From the NCBI RefSeq assembly GCF_006715285.1, contig NZ_VFMX01000001.1, positions 3,410,001-3,474,000 of the forward strand: 64,000 bases of DNA, in the 5' to 3' direction. Below, one piece after another: positions 38,528 to 47,031 of this stretch; the stretch's first letter is position 1, and every line of letters begins with the position of its first letter. This stretch comes from Arthrobacter sp. SLBN-83 (GTDB lineage Bacteria > Actinomycetota > Actinomycetes > Actinomycetales > Micrococcaceae). The position numbers and the translations under genes are program-made. The notes below the pieces were generated by a model. It saw only the letters and a program-made list of their open reading frames with translations, was not told the origin of the DNA and did not search any database.

Positions 38528-39805
38528 ATGAGTCAGGAACAGCCACCAATCCGCAGCCGCCGGGAACTCCGGAAGGCCAGGGAAGCCCAACAGGCCACCC
38601 CGCCTTCCACGGAGCAACGCCCGCCTGCCGCCGACCGGCCGGCTGACCGCGCGCCTGCACCGGCAGCCCGCCCCCAGACAGCCCCGGACCAGCCCTCCAC
38701 GCAGCGTTCGTCGCAGATCCGGGCCCGGGACCGCGCCACGCTGCGCGCCATCAAGGAGCTTGAGGAAAAGGAAGGGCAGCTTTCCGCCGGGGGGCCACCC
38801 ACCCGGCGGCAGCTGCGTTTGCAGCAACTCAAAGAGCAGGCCCTGACGGCGGCCAACCCCGTTGTCCAGGCTGCTGCTCCAGCTCCCGCCGCGCCGCCTT
38901 CCCAGCCTTCCCCCGGCCCTGGAAAGGGCGGCGGGCCTGGGAATAAGCCCGAGGGCCAGAAGCCGGACAGCCCCACCCAGGCTCCCGGAAGCGCCCCGGA
39001 AGGCATGACCGTCGAACAGGCGCTGGAAGCGCGGGAGCTCATCGCCGCACAGGCGCGGAACCAGATCGCCAAGATGGAGCACATTGCCTCCATGGATCCC
39101 GAAGCCGTGGATCCGGAGATCCTGGCCGAGCAGATCGCCCTCGCAGAACGTGCCGCCGTGCTCAACCGCCGGGCCATGGCCCGGCAGAAGCTTGCCGAGC
39201 AGGCGGGGACCCCTGCCGTCCAGGGCAGGCCTGCCGCTCCCACGGACAAGCCCGGTCCCTCCAACGCCAACAAACCCGGCCCCTCCACTGCCAGCAAACC
39301 TGGGCCCTCCACTGCCAACAACCTGGCGATGGTGACGCCGCTCGAGTTTGTCCAGGTGCCCGGCGTCGACCGTCCGGTGATGAAGCCGCCGGCAACCTCC
39401 CATGTTCCGGTGACCACCAGGCCCGGTACGAAGGTTTCCCCAGGAACAAAGGTGCCCCCAGGCGGGAAGCGTAAACCGGCGACCCGGCCCAAGGCGCCTG
39501 CGGCTGACTCGGCCACCGGCCGTTCCCAGGTCATTGCCCGGGCGGAGGCTGCCGCGAAGGCAGCAGGCCGTCCCAAACCGGTGACGCGTCTGGCGGCCCA
39601 GCCAGAGAACCCGTCGGAGGACCTCTTTGAGGACCTTCCCCGCGTTCCCGCCAGTTCCGCTTACGGCCTCGATCCACTGGACGCCGCCACCGCCGGCCTG
39701 ACCAGGGCACGGCGTAACCGGATCCTCCAGTTCTGCATTCTCGCGTTCGGGATCCTGGCCCTCGTTGCCGGCATCATCCTGATCGTCAGCGGCATGTCCC
39801 GCTGA
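38528..39805 (+). CDS. Pro/Ala-rich protein with a C-terminal membrane anchor, 425 aa
   Basis: ATG at 38528, 7 bp after nadD; a longer frame back to 38114 is a shadow inside nadD. Not recognised. Layout: basic start SRRELRKAREAQQ, long disordered Pro/Ala/Gln region, a helical charged block (about 160-225, EQALEARELIAAQARNQIAKMEHIASMDPEAVDPEILAEQ, coiled-coil-like), a three-fold KPGPSxAx repeat, a basic Pro/Lys part, and a single C-terminal helix (about 398-420). The SRRELR N-terminus and tail anchor recall actinobacterial envelope-linked proteins, but no function can be given. Co-transcribed with nadD and probably rsfS. Confidence 0.75.
   Translation: MSQEQPPIRSRRELRKAREAQQATPPSTEQRPPAADRPADRAPAPAARPQTAPDQPSTQRSSQIRARDRATLRAIKELEEKEGQLSAGGPPTRRQLRLQQLKEQALTAANPVVQAAAPAPAAPPSQPSPGPGKGGGPGNKPEGQKPDSPTQAPGSAPEGMTVEQALEARELIAAQARNQIAKMEHIASMDPEAVDPEILAEQIALAERAAVLNRRAMARQKLAEQAGTPAVQGRPAAPTDKPGPSNANKPGPSTASKPGPSTANNLAMVTPLEFVQVPGVDRPVMKPPATSHVPVTTRPGTKVSPGTKVPPGGKRKPATRPKAPAADSATGRSQVIARAEAAAKAAGRPKPVTRLAAQPENPSEDLFEDLPRVPASSAYGLDPLDAATAGLTRARRNRILQFCILAFGILALVAGIILIVSGMSR
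39248..39319 (+). repeat. Three tandem 24-bp units in the Pro-rich gene
   Basis: Units encode KPGPSNAN, KPGPSTAS and KPGPSTAN. They differ mostly at third positions. A related PGTKV repeat follows about 39420-39460. Confidence 0.8.
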
Positions 39806-39848
39806 CCTGCCTGCCGGCACCAACACTTAACAAAAATCAAGGAGTCCC

Positions 39849-40250
39849 GTGACTGCAACAGAATCATCAATCGCCATTGCCCGTACGGCCGCCAAGGCCG
39901 CCGCGGACAAGATCGCCCAGGACATCGTCGCCATGGATGTGAGCGAACGCCTGGCCCTGGCTGACGTTTTCCTGATCGCGTCGGCGCCCAGCGAACGCCA
40001 GGTCAATGCCATCGTGGACGGCATTGAGGAAGAACTGGCCAAGCAGGACCTGCGTCCGGTGCGCCGCGAGGGCCGCTCCGGCGGACGCTGGGTCCTGCTT
40101 GACTACGCCGACGTCGTCATCCACGTCCAGCACGAGGAAGACCGCGTGTTCTATGCCTTGGAGCGCCTGTGGAAGGACTGCCCCGTAGTGGACCTGCAGC
40201 TCGGCGACGACGCCTCCGCCAAAGCCGGCGCAGCAACCGAGAGCGAGTAG
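39849..40250 (+). CDS. rsfS: Ribosomal silencing factor RsfS
   Basis: 133 residues, GTG start with AAGGAG 6 nt upstream. Family marks are AADKIAQDIVAMDVSERLALADVFLIASAPSERQVNAIVDGIEEEL, GRSGGRWVLLDYADVVIHV and DERVFY-like EEDRVFYALERLWKDCP. It binds L14 and blocks subunit joining in starvation. The nadD-...-rsfS order is conserved in many bacteria. It is the last gene before the tRNA-Ala pair. Confidence 0.95.
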   Translation: MTATESSIAIARTAAKAAADKIAQDIVAMDVSERLALADVFLIASAPSERQVNAIVDGIEEELAKQDLRPVRREGRSGGRWVLLDYADVVIHVQHEEDRVFYALERLWKDCPVVDLQLGDDASAKAGAATESE

Positions 40251-40276
40251 GCCCCCGACCGGCGAATATTCCCGAT

Positions 40277-40306
40277 TTGGAATTTTAGGAATTGCTGTTC
40301 TAAGAT
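40277..40306 (+). promoter_or_regulatory. Promoter of the first tRNA-Ala gene
   Basis: TTGGAA (40277-40282), 18-bp spacer, TAAGAT (40301-40306) in an AT-rich patch unusual for this window. The mature tRNA begins 58 bp after the -10. The leader holds a CGGGG-GAGA-CCCCG hairpin. Confidence 0.65.
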
Positions 40307-40364
40307 ATTTGAGTTGCTTCGGGGGAGACCCCGAAAGGAGGCTCGCTTGGAGCGGCAACAATCC

Positions 40365-40437
40365 GGGGCTGTGGCGCAGCTGGTAGCGCACCTGCATGGC
40401 ATGCAGGGGGTCAGGGGTTCGAGTCCCCTCAGCTCCA
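40365..40437 (+). tRNA. tRNA-Ala (anticodon GGC), copy 1
   Basis: Acceptor GGGGCTG pairs with CAGCTCC and includes the G3-T70 wobble that defines alanine tRNA. Anticodon stem CCTGC/GCAGG with loop ATGGCAT gives GGC. Discriminator A at 40437; CCA is not encoded (CCG follows). Confidence 0.96.
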
Positions 40438-40445
40438 CCGGTAAG

Positions 40446-40477
40446 TCCGCCGGAACCTAGGTTCCGGCGGATTTTTT
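40446..40477 (+). terminator. Strong intrinsic terminator after tRNA-Ala copy 1
   Basis: An 11-bp perfect stem (40446-40456 with 40461-40471), CTAG loop, then six Ts (40472-40477). It ends the first tRNA transcript, so copy 2 needs its own promoter in the 211-bp gap that follows. Confidence 0.92.
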
Positions 40478-40688
40478 CGTTTTCCCTTCCCTCCGGGCTG
40501 GCCCGATTTGGGGATTGCACCGCCGCCCGGACTCTTTGCACCGACGCGTTCCGGAGTGGTTTGTCCAGCGGCAGGTGCTCAGGGGAGGCGCCGTTCCAGG
40601 CTTCCGCCGGCCGATTGGCGTCCAACGGAAAAGTGCATTACTCTGGTCAGGTTGCTCCGGGGAATTCGACCGGAAGGAACAAAAGTAC

Positions 40689-40761
40689 GGGGCTGTGGCG
40701 CAGCTGGTAGCGCACCTGCATGGCATGCAGGGGGTCAGGGGTTCGAGTCCCCTCAGCTCCA
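40689..40761 (+). tRNA. tRNA-Ala (anticodon GGC), copy 2
   Basis: Identical in all 73 positions to the copy at 40365, with the same anticodon, G3-T70 pair and discriminator A. The flanks differ, so only the tRNA body is duplicated or homogenised. Confidence 0.96.
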
Positions 40762-40774
40762 CCGATACAGGAAC

Positions 40775-40810
40775 AAAGGGAACCATCACCACGTGATGGT
40801 TCCCTTTCTT
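40775..40810 (+). terminator. Terminator after tRNA-Ala copy 2
   Basis: A 15-bp perfect stem (40775-40789 with 40793-40807), 3-nt loop, ending in CCCTTTCTT. Confidence 0.85.
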
Positions 40811-40957
40811 GTTGCCACCGGCAACTGTTCGTGGACCGAAACTCTTCCGGCGCAGGTCAAAGCGCGGTACAACTGTGATTGAGGGCACATCGTTCCGCCT
40901 CCGGACTGCTTTCATCCAAAGCGGCGGCCGCGGGACGGGCTGACGAGGAGGTCACAG

Positions 40958-41335
40958 ATGTCCCACGCAGATGGTTCCGGCTACAACCCGAACGGTGAAT
41001 CGTTTCCCGGGGAATCACGGCTTACACGCGACACGGCCATCCGCGGGCCGGCCAGGCCTGCCCCCTATATCGGCGCCGGCATCCTGCTGGCCGCCGCCAT
41101 CCTGTTCCCCCTGATGCCCCAGCTTTACGCCTTTGATGCGCCGCGGCTTGGCGGCATGCCGTTCTTTTACTGGTACCAGCTCCTGTGGGTGCCAATTTCG
41201 GCCATCCTGACCGGCAGCGCCTACTGGCTGGTCACCAAGGAGGACCGACGACGGCGGGCAGAGGCCCGTGCCGGCGGCCCGCCCCCGGAAGGGGCAGCCT
41301 CTGCCGGGGCCGGCGTGGAAGGGGAGCGGCCATGA
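40958..41335 (+). CDS. DUF3311 membrane protein, small partner of the symporter
   Basis: 125 residues with two helices (about 35-55 and 68-90). The segment GMPFFYWYQLLWVPISAILTGSAYWLVTKEDRRRR is the DUF3311 signature. DUF3311 genes regularly sit just before a sodium-solute symporter gene, as here, where its stop overlaps the symporter start (ATGA). It may help assembly or regulation of the transporter; this is inference. Confidence 0.88.
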   Translation: MSHADGSGYNPNGESFPGESRLTRDTAIRGPARPAPYIGAGILLAAAILFPLMPQLYAFDAPRLGGMPFFYWYQLLWVPISAILTGSAYWLVTKEDRRRRAEARAGGPPPEGAASAGAGVEGERP

Positions 41336-43008
41336 CCGGGCGGCAGATCAACTGGACGGCGCTTGTGATTGTCGTGCTGCTTTTTGTCGTCGTCGCCGTG
41401 ATGGGCTTCCTGGCCGCCAGATGGCGCCGCAGCACGGAAGTGGAAGGGTTGCACAGCCTGGACGAATGGGGCCTGGGTGGCCGCGGATTCGGCACCTGGA
41501 TAACCTGGTTCCTGTTGGGCGGGGACCTGTACACCGCGTACACGTTCGTGGCGGTGCCGGCGGCAATGTGGGCCACTGGCGCGGTGAGCGGCTTCTTCGC
41601 CGTCCCCTACACCATCGTTTTGTATCCCATCATCTTCATCATCATGAGCCGGCTGTGGTCGGTGTCCCACCGCCACGGCTACGTGACCTCCGCAGATTTT
41701 GTCGGCGGACGCTACGGCAGCCGCTGGCTTTCCCTTGCCGTTGCCGTCACGGGCATTGTTGCCACCATGCCCTACATCGCCCTGCAACTGGTGGGCATCA
41801 AAGCCGTGCTCACGGTTCTTGGCCTGGGCAGCTCCGGCAATGTGCTGTTGACTGACCTGCCGCTGATTTTGGCCTTCGTTGTCCTTGCCGCCTACACCTA
41901 CACGTCGGGACTGCGCGCCCCGGCGATGATCGCCGTCGTCAAAGACCTGCTGATCTACCTCGCCGTGATCGTTGCCGTCATCTACCTGCCCATCAAGTTC
42001 GGCGGCTGGGACACGATCTTTGGCTCGGCGCAGTCAAAGCTGGCCACGGTGAACCAGGCTACGGGCAAGCCGGCCGGCGTCTTCATCCCGGGAGGCGCCA
42101 ACTACTCCGCGTACTGGTCGCTGGCACTGGGCTCGGCCATGGCGCTGTTCATGTATCCGCACTCGGTGACGGCGGTGCTCGCCTCGAAGGCCCGGAACAC
42201 CATCCGGCGCAACGCGGCCATCCTGCCGCTGTACTCGCTGATGCTTGGGTTCCTTGCACTGCTGGGCTTCGTTGCCATCCAGGCGGGCACCAAGCCCATC
42301 GACCTGGACGGCTCGATCAACCCGCAGCTGGTGGTTCCCCAGCTGTTCCTTGACCACTTCCCGGCCTGGTTTGCCGGCATCGCGCTGGCCGCCATCGCCA
42401 TCGGTGCCTTGGTGCCGGCAGCCATTATGTCCATCGCGGCAGCCAACATGTTCACGCGCAACATTTACCGGGACTTCATCCGGCCGGACGTTGACGCCAG
42501 GACTGAGGCGAAAGTGTCCAAGATCGTCTCGCTGGTGGTGAAGGTGGGTGCCCTGGTCTTCGTAATCGCCATGGACCAGTCGGCAGCCATCAACATGCAG
42601 CTGCTGGGCGGCATCTGGATCCTGCAGACTTTCCCGGCGGTGGTGGCTGGGCTCTACACCCGGTGGTTCGACCGGTGGGCGCTGTTGATCGGCTGGGCGG
42701 TTGGCATCATCTTCGGCACCGTGTCCGCCTACAACGTGGTCAATCCGGTCACCAAGGCACACTTCGGCGGCTCGGTGGCCCCCATCCCCGGTACAGACTT
42801 CAGCGTCTACATCGCAGTGTCAGCCTTCGCGCTGAACCTGGTGGTCGCCGCCGTCCTGACCCTGGTGATGCGGGCCCTGAAGGTCCGGACGGGGGAGGAT
42901 CTCACCCGGCCCACCGACTACGCGGCGGATGAAACGGACCCGAAAGTGGTACAGATCGAGAAGACCCAGCATTTCACCCAGCCGGGCGGGCCTTCACCGG
43001 TCGCCTGA
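41332..43008 (+). CDS. Sodium:solute symporter (SSS family), monocarboxylate type
   Basis: 558 residues from the ATG at 41332; a longer frame back to 41185 lies inside the DUF3311 gene. About 13 helices. Visible SSS features are GLGGRGFGTWITWFLLGGDLYTAYTFVAVPA in the first helices, and FVGGRYGSRWLSLAVAVTGIV. The FxxGGR-like start of that segment and the pairing with DUF3311 resemble MctP/MctC uptake systems for lactate, pyruvate, acetate and propionate. The exact substrate is inferred. A strong hairpin follows between it and cfa. Confidence 0.88.
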   Translation: MTGRQINWTALVIVVLLFVVVAVMGFLAARWRRSTEVEGLHSLDEWGLGGRGFGTWITWFLLGGDLYTAYTFVAVPAAMWATGAVSGFFAVPYTIVLYPIIFIIMSRLWSVSHRHGYVTSADFVGGRYGSRWLSLAVAVTGIVATMPYIALQLVGIKAVLTVLGLGSSGNVLLTDLPLILAFVVLAAYTYTSGLRAPAMIAVVKDLLIYLAVIVAVIYLPIKFGGWDTIFGSAQSKLATVNQATGKPAGVFIPGGANYSAYWSLALGSAMALFMYPHSVTAVLASKARNTIRRNAAILPLYSLMLGFLALLGFVAIQAGTKPIDLDGSINPQLVVPQLFLDHFPAWFAGIALAAIAIGALVPAAIMSIAAANMFTRNIYRDFIRPDVDARTEAKVSKIVSLVVKVGALVFVIAMDQSAAINMQLLGGIWILQTFPAVVAGLYTRWFDRWALLIGWAVGIIFGTVSAYNVVNPVTKAHFGGSVAPIPGTDFSVYIAVSAFALNLVVAAVLTLVMRALKVRTGEDLTRPTDYAADETDPKVVQIEKTQHFTQPGGPSPVA

Positions 43009-43078
43009 CGGCGCAGGCGCCCGGCCTGCCGGCGGCAGGTGCCCTGGAGGGACGGTCGGGTGCAGCGCCGGGATAGAC

Positions 43079-43114
43079 CGCCCTCCTGCCGGGTTACGTC
43101 CCGGCAGGAGGGCG
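43079..43114. terminator. 15-bp-stem bidirectional terminator
   Basis: Arms 43079-43093 and 43100-43114 are perfectly complementary with a 6-nt loop, between the convergent symporter and cfa genes. Confidence 0.85.
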
Positions 43115-43164
43115 CTGCTTAAACCCGGCCGCAGCAGGCCGCGGCACGGTTGCCCGGCCTGCCG

Positions 43165-44532
43165 TCACAGCCAGGCAGTCCGCCGCAGCGGCGGTTCTTC
43201 TCCGCCCGGCCGCCGCACCAGGACCTGGTTGACCCCGGTCAGCCCGTTTTCGAATCCCAGCGCACTCGCAGCCATGTACAGCCGCCACACCCGCGCGCGC
43301 CCTTCGCCGGCCAGCCGGACAGCCTCGTCCCAGTTCTGCTCCAGCCGGCTGACCCATGCCCGGAGTGTCAGGGCGTAATGGCGCCGGAGGGCCTCCACGT
43401 CAAGGACTTCGAACCGGGCGGTTTCCAGGGCGGAGACCATCTCACCGAGGCTGATCATCTCGCCGTCCGGGAAGACGTACCGGGGGATGAACGAGTCCGG
43501 GTCGGGGCTGGTGGGGCCGGCGTTCCAAGAGATGGCATGGTTCAGGAGCCGGCCGCCAGGACGCAGCAGCGCGAAGAGCGCGGCGGCGTAGGCGGGAGTC
43601 TGGGCCCGTCCCACGTGCTCGGACATCCCGATGGAACTGATGGCGTCGAACGGCCCGTCCTCCACGTCCCGGTAGTCCTGCACCCGGATCTCCACCTTGT
43701 CTGTCAGCCCGGCTTCTGCCACGCGTTTTCTCGCCAGGACCGCCTGCTCCGTGGAGAGCGTCACGCCCACGACTGTGACGCCGTAGCGCGCTGCAGCATG
43801 AATGGCGAAACTGCCCCATCCGCAGCCCACATCCAGGACCCGCATTCCGGGCTGAAGGCCCAGTTTTCGGCACACCAGGTCCAGCTTGGCTTCCTGCGCG
43901 GCATCCAGCCCGTCGTCTTGCGCGTCGCCGAGCCCGCCAGCGTCCACGCTATTACCTGCCGGCCGTGCGGCTCCGTCGGCGGGCCACACGGCGCATGAAT
44001 AAACCATGGACGGACCCAGCACCAGGGCGTAAAAGTCGTTGCCGACGTCGTAATGGTGCGAGATCGCGGCCGAATCGCGGCTCTTGGAGTGCATCCTGCC
44101 CTTCCTGGCGACGCGGGCCTCCTCGGGCGGCGGGGCCGGGTTGGGTCCCACAGCCCCAAGTCGAACCGCGGTGCGCACCAGCAGCCAGAGCTCACCCGCG
44201 GAGAGCGGCTTGAACGGACCGGGTTCGGCGAACTTGCCCGCTGAACTCAACGCCGAGAATGCGGCGAAGATGTCCCCCGGGGTGTCGATGTCGCCGGCCA
44301 CATACGCCCGGCTCAGCCCCAGTTGCCCGGGCGACCAAAGCATCCGCCGCAGGGCCTTCCGGGACTTGAACTCCAGGACCGGCGCGCCGGCGGGGCCCGC
44401 CTCCGAGCCGTCCCACACCCGCAGCCGGAGGGGTATCTGCCCGGTGCCCAGCACCACCCCCAGGGCCTTTTCCAGCCGGGCGGCATGCCCCTTGGTTCCG
44501 GTTCCGCTTGGTACTGCTGCTCCAGTTTCCAT
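43165..44532 (-). CDS. cfa: Cyclopropane-fatty-acyl-phospholipid synthase family methyltransferase
   Basis: 455 residues. The SAM-binding motif is VLDVGCGWGSFAIHAAARYG (about 222-241). SHHYDVGNDFYALVLGPSMVYSCAVW is the typical CFA-synthase lead into the SAM domain, and SIGMSEHVG and the C-terminal TLRAWVSRLEQNWDEA also fit. It adds a methylene group from SAM across double bonds of membrane lipids. Between YSCAVW and the SAM motif there is an Ala/Gly/Asp-rich insertion of about 25 residues. Leftward, monocistronic, 61 bp from the divergent flavin gene. Confidence 0.93.
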   Translation of the reverse strand: METGAAVPSGTGTKGHAARLEKALGVVLGTGQIPLRLRVWDGSEAGPAGAPVLEFKSRKALRRMLWSPGQLGLSRAYVAGDIDTPGDIFAAFSALSSAGKFAEPGPFKPLSAGELWLLVRTAVRLGAVGPNPAPPPEEARVARKGRMHSKSRDSAAISHHYDVGNDFYALVLGPSMVYSCAVWPADGAARPAGNSVDAGGLGDAQDDGLDAAQEAKLDLVCRKLGLQPGMRVLDVGCGWGSFAIHAAARYGVTVVGVTLSTEQAVLARKRVAEAGLTDKVEIRVQDYRDVEDGPFDAISSIGMSEHVGRAQTPAYAAALFALLRPGGRLLNHAISWNAGPTSPDPDSFIPRYVFPDGEMISLGEMVSALETARFEVLDVEALRRHYALTLRAWVSRLEQNWDEAVRLAGEGRARVWRLYMAASALGFENGLTGVNQVLVRRPGGEEPPLRRTAWL

Positions 44533-44593
44533 GCGCCCACCCTAAGGCCGCGCTGGCCTCCGCGACCATCACAGGCGCGACTATCATGGGGGA

Positions 44594-45676
44594 GTGATTC
44601 CTGACCCAATCGATGTGGTGGTCATCGGTGCGGGCCAGGCCGGCCTGTCGGCCGCCTACCACCTCCAGCGCCGGGGACTCGACTATGCCGTGCTCGACGC
44701 CGAGGAAGGTCCGGGCGGTGCGTGGCGGCACCGCTGGAAGAGCCTGCGCATGGCCACCGTCAACGGGATCAGCGACCTGCCCGGCATTCCCAAGCCGGAG
44801 GTGGACCCCGCCGAACCCAGCTCCGAATTCCTGACCCGCTACTTTGGCAACTATGAAGCGGAGTTGGGCCTCTCCGTCCGCCGGCCCGTCAAAGTTCGCG
44901 CTGTCCGGCGGGAAGACGACAATCCCGCCGGGCGGTTGCGGATCGAAACATCCGACGGCGACTGGACGGCCAAGGCGGTCATCAACGCCACCGGTACGTG
45001 GACCCGCCCCTTTTGGCCCATTTATCCCGGTCAGGACTCGTTCCGCGGCCGCCAGCTGCACGTCGCGGACTACGTCTCCGCCGAAGAGTTTCGCGGCCAG
45101 CACGTCATCGTCGTAGGCGGGGGTATCTCCGCCGTCGGCCTGCTCGAGGAAATTTCCTGTGTCACCACCACCAGCTGGTTCACCCGCCGGGAACCGGTGT
45201 GGCGGGACGGGCCGTTCGATGCCAAGGCCGGCCACGACGCCGTGGCGCTGGTAGAGGAACGGGTTCGCCGTGGGCTTCCGCCGCAGAGCGTGGTCTCCGT
45301 GACGGGACTGATCTGGACGCCTGCATTGCGGGCCGCCAAAGAACGCGGCGCACTCAACCGCCAACCGATGTTCACCTCCATCGAGCGCGACGGGGTCCGC
45401 CGGGCGGACGGAAGCCTCCTGAAAGCCGACGTCATCCTCTGGGCCACCGGCTTCAGGGCCGAACTGGAACATCTCGCGCCGCTTCACTTGCGGGGGCCCG
45501 GCGGCGGGATCGCCATGGAGGGCACCCAGGTGGCAGCCGAGCCGCGCGTCCACCTGGTGGGTTACGGCCCGTCGTCGTCCACCATTGGTGCCAACCGGGC
45601 GGGCAGGGCAGCAGTGGCGGCGATCATGGGGCTGCCTGGAATGGCGGCGGCGGCGGAACCGGTAACGTGGGGGTGA
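44594..45676 (+). CDS. FAD/NAD(P)-binding flavoprotein monooxygenase-like (CzcO/YpdA type)
   Basis: 360 residues, GTG start. It has two Rossmann dinucleotide folds: GAGQAG (12-17) for FAD and GGGIS (in HVIVVGGGISAVGLLEE, about 171) for NAD(P)H. GGAWRHRWKSLRMATVNGISDLPGIP resembles the flavin monooxygenase family. INATGTWTRPFWP and LWATGFRAELEHLAPL are the usual second ATG motifs. The substrate cannot be told. Its stop overlaps the next start (TGATG), so the two genes are coupled. Confidence 0.87.
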   Translation: MIPDPIDVVVIGAGQAGLSAAYHLQRRGLDYAVLDAEEGPGGAWRHRWKSLRMATVNGISDLPGIPKPEVDPAEPSSEFLTRYFGNYEAELGLSVRRPVKVRAVRREDDNPAGRLRIETSDGDWTAKAVINATGTWTRPFWPIYPGQDSFRGRQLHVADYVSAEEFRGQHVIVVGGGISAVGLLEEISCVTTTSWFTRREPVWRDGPFDAKAGHDAVALVEERVRRGLPPQSVVSVTGLIWTPALRAAKERGALNRQPMFTSIERDGVRRADGSLLKADVILWATGFRAELEHLAPLHLRGPGGGIAMEGTQVAAEPRVHLVGYGPSSSTIGANRAGRAAVAAIMGLPGMAAAAEPVTWG

Positions 45677-46917
45677 TGCCCCGGGTGCCGGGGCCGGCAA
45701 TCGCAACAGAAGGCGGCAGGACACCGGTGGCAGCTAACACGCTGGAGGACATTTTCGCCGTCCTGCGCCGGCGGCCCGATGTGGAGGCCCCCAATCTGCA
45801 GGCGTGGGACGCCACAGACCGGCTGCTGCTGGAGACGGCCGTGCAGCTTGGGCGGGCCGGCAGCACCATCGCCGTCATTGGTGACCGCTACGGCGCCCTG
45901 ACGCTCGGCGCTTCCGCGGTGCTTGCCCCCGCGTCGCTGCGCGTGCACCAGGACCTCATCACCGGGGAAAGGGCCCTGCGGCTCAACGCGGCAGAACTGG
46001 AGACCGGACAGACAGCCGGGTTGGAATCTTGCCGGGAGGTCGGCGGATTCGAAGGCACCGGAACCGGGTTCGTCCAGCTGCCCCTTGGCCGTGAACTCCT
46101 GGAGGGAGCAGGAACCGTCCTGCTTCAGCTTCCCAAGACCCTTGCCGAATTGGAGGAAATCGCCACGGCCATAGCGCGGTACGCGGCGCCGGACGTCCGG
46201 TTGCTGGCCGGCGGCCGGGTGAAGCACATGTCACTGGGCATGAACGCAGTCCTTGAACGGTACTTCGTGTCCGTTCAGGCGCAGCTCGCCCGGCAAAAGT
46301 CGCGGGTCCTTCTGTGCAGCGGCCCCAAGCCTGCCATTGCCGCCCCGCGCTTCCCGGTAGTGGAGCACGTGGCTGAACTGGACCTGGACGTGGCTGCACA
46401 CGGCGCTGTCTTCGCAGGCCCACGGCTGGACATCGGCACACGGTTCCTCCTGACGTTCCTGCCCGCCATGAAGCCGGCACGGCACGCCGTGGACCTGGGC
46501 TGCGGCACCGGGATCCTCGCCGCCATGTACGCCCGGCAGTTCCCTGCCGCCTCCGTAACGGCAACAGACCAGTCCGCAGCCGCCGTGCAGTCCGCGCTCG
46601 CCACCGCCCAGGCGAACGGACTGGCTGACAGGGTCAGGGTCCTGCAGGACGATGCGCTCAGCAGCTTCCCCGACGGATCAGTGGACGCCGTACTGCTCAA
46701 TCCACCTTTCCATGTCGGCGCCGGAGTCCATGCCGGAGCCGGTCTGAAAATGATCGAGGCCGCGGGCCGTGTCCTGGTTCCAGGGGGCGAGCTGTGGACC
46801 GTGTTCAACCGGCACCTGGCCTACCAGCCTGCTCTGGAGCGCTATGTGGGGCCCACCGTGGTGGAGGGCCGGAACGCCAAGTTCACCGTCACCCGCAGTA
46901 CGCGCAGCCCCCGCTGA
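45676..46917 (+). CDS. Class I SAM-dependent methyltransferase, RsmC/RlmG-like
   Basis: 413 residues from the ATG at 45676; GTG 45673 and GTG 45727 (VAANTLEDI) are other possible starts. The C-terminal methyltransferase domain (about 240-413) has VDLGCGTGILAAMYARQFP, a D-Q-S acidic loop, and the NPPF motif (LLNPPFHVGAGVHAG) of enzymes that methylate exocyclic amines of guanine. The N-terminal half is a degenerate second methyltransferase fold, as in RsmC/RlmG, which modify 16S or 23S rRNA. The exact position methylated is unknown. Follows the flavin gene by TGATG overlap. Confidence 0.85.
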   Translation: MPRVPGPAIATEGGRTPVAANTLEDIFAVLRRRPDVEAPNLQAWDATDRLLLETAVQLGRAGSTIAVIGDRYGALTLGASAVLAPASLRVHQDLITGERALRLNAAELETGQTAGLESCREVGGFEGTGTGFVQLPLGRELLEGAGTVLLQLPKTLAELEEIATAIARYAAPDVRLLAGGRVKHMSLGMNAVLERYFVSVQAQLARQKSRVLLCSGPKPAIAAPRFPVVEHVAELDLDVAAHGAVFAGPRLDIGTRFLLTFLPAMKPARHAVDLGCGTGILAAMYARQFPAASVTATDQSAAAVQSALATAQANGLADRVRVLQDDALSSFPDGSVDAVLLNPPFHVGAGVHAGAGLKMIEAAGRVLVPGGELWTVFNRHLAYQPALERYVGPTVVEGRNAKFTVTRSTRSPR

Positions 46918-47031
46918 ACCGGAAAAACATGCGCGCCGCGCCGCCGTTCACGCATATGGGCGGCGGCCCACCCGTAACGTACGATTCAAAGCATCACCAT
47001 CACCGGTAGCCGAAGACGTTTAGGGGACACA

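Noticed and set aside
40365..40761. tRNA-Ala pair as attachment sites of an integrated element
   Set aside because: Only about 250 bp lie between the copies, with no integrase or foreign gene; a simple duplication fits better.
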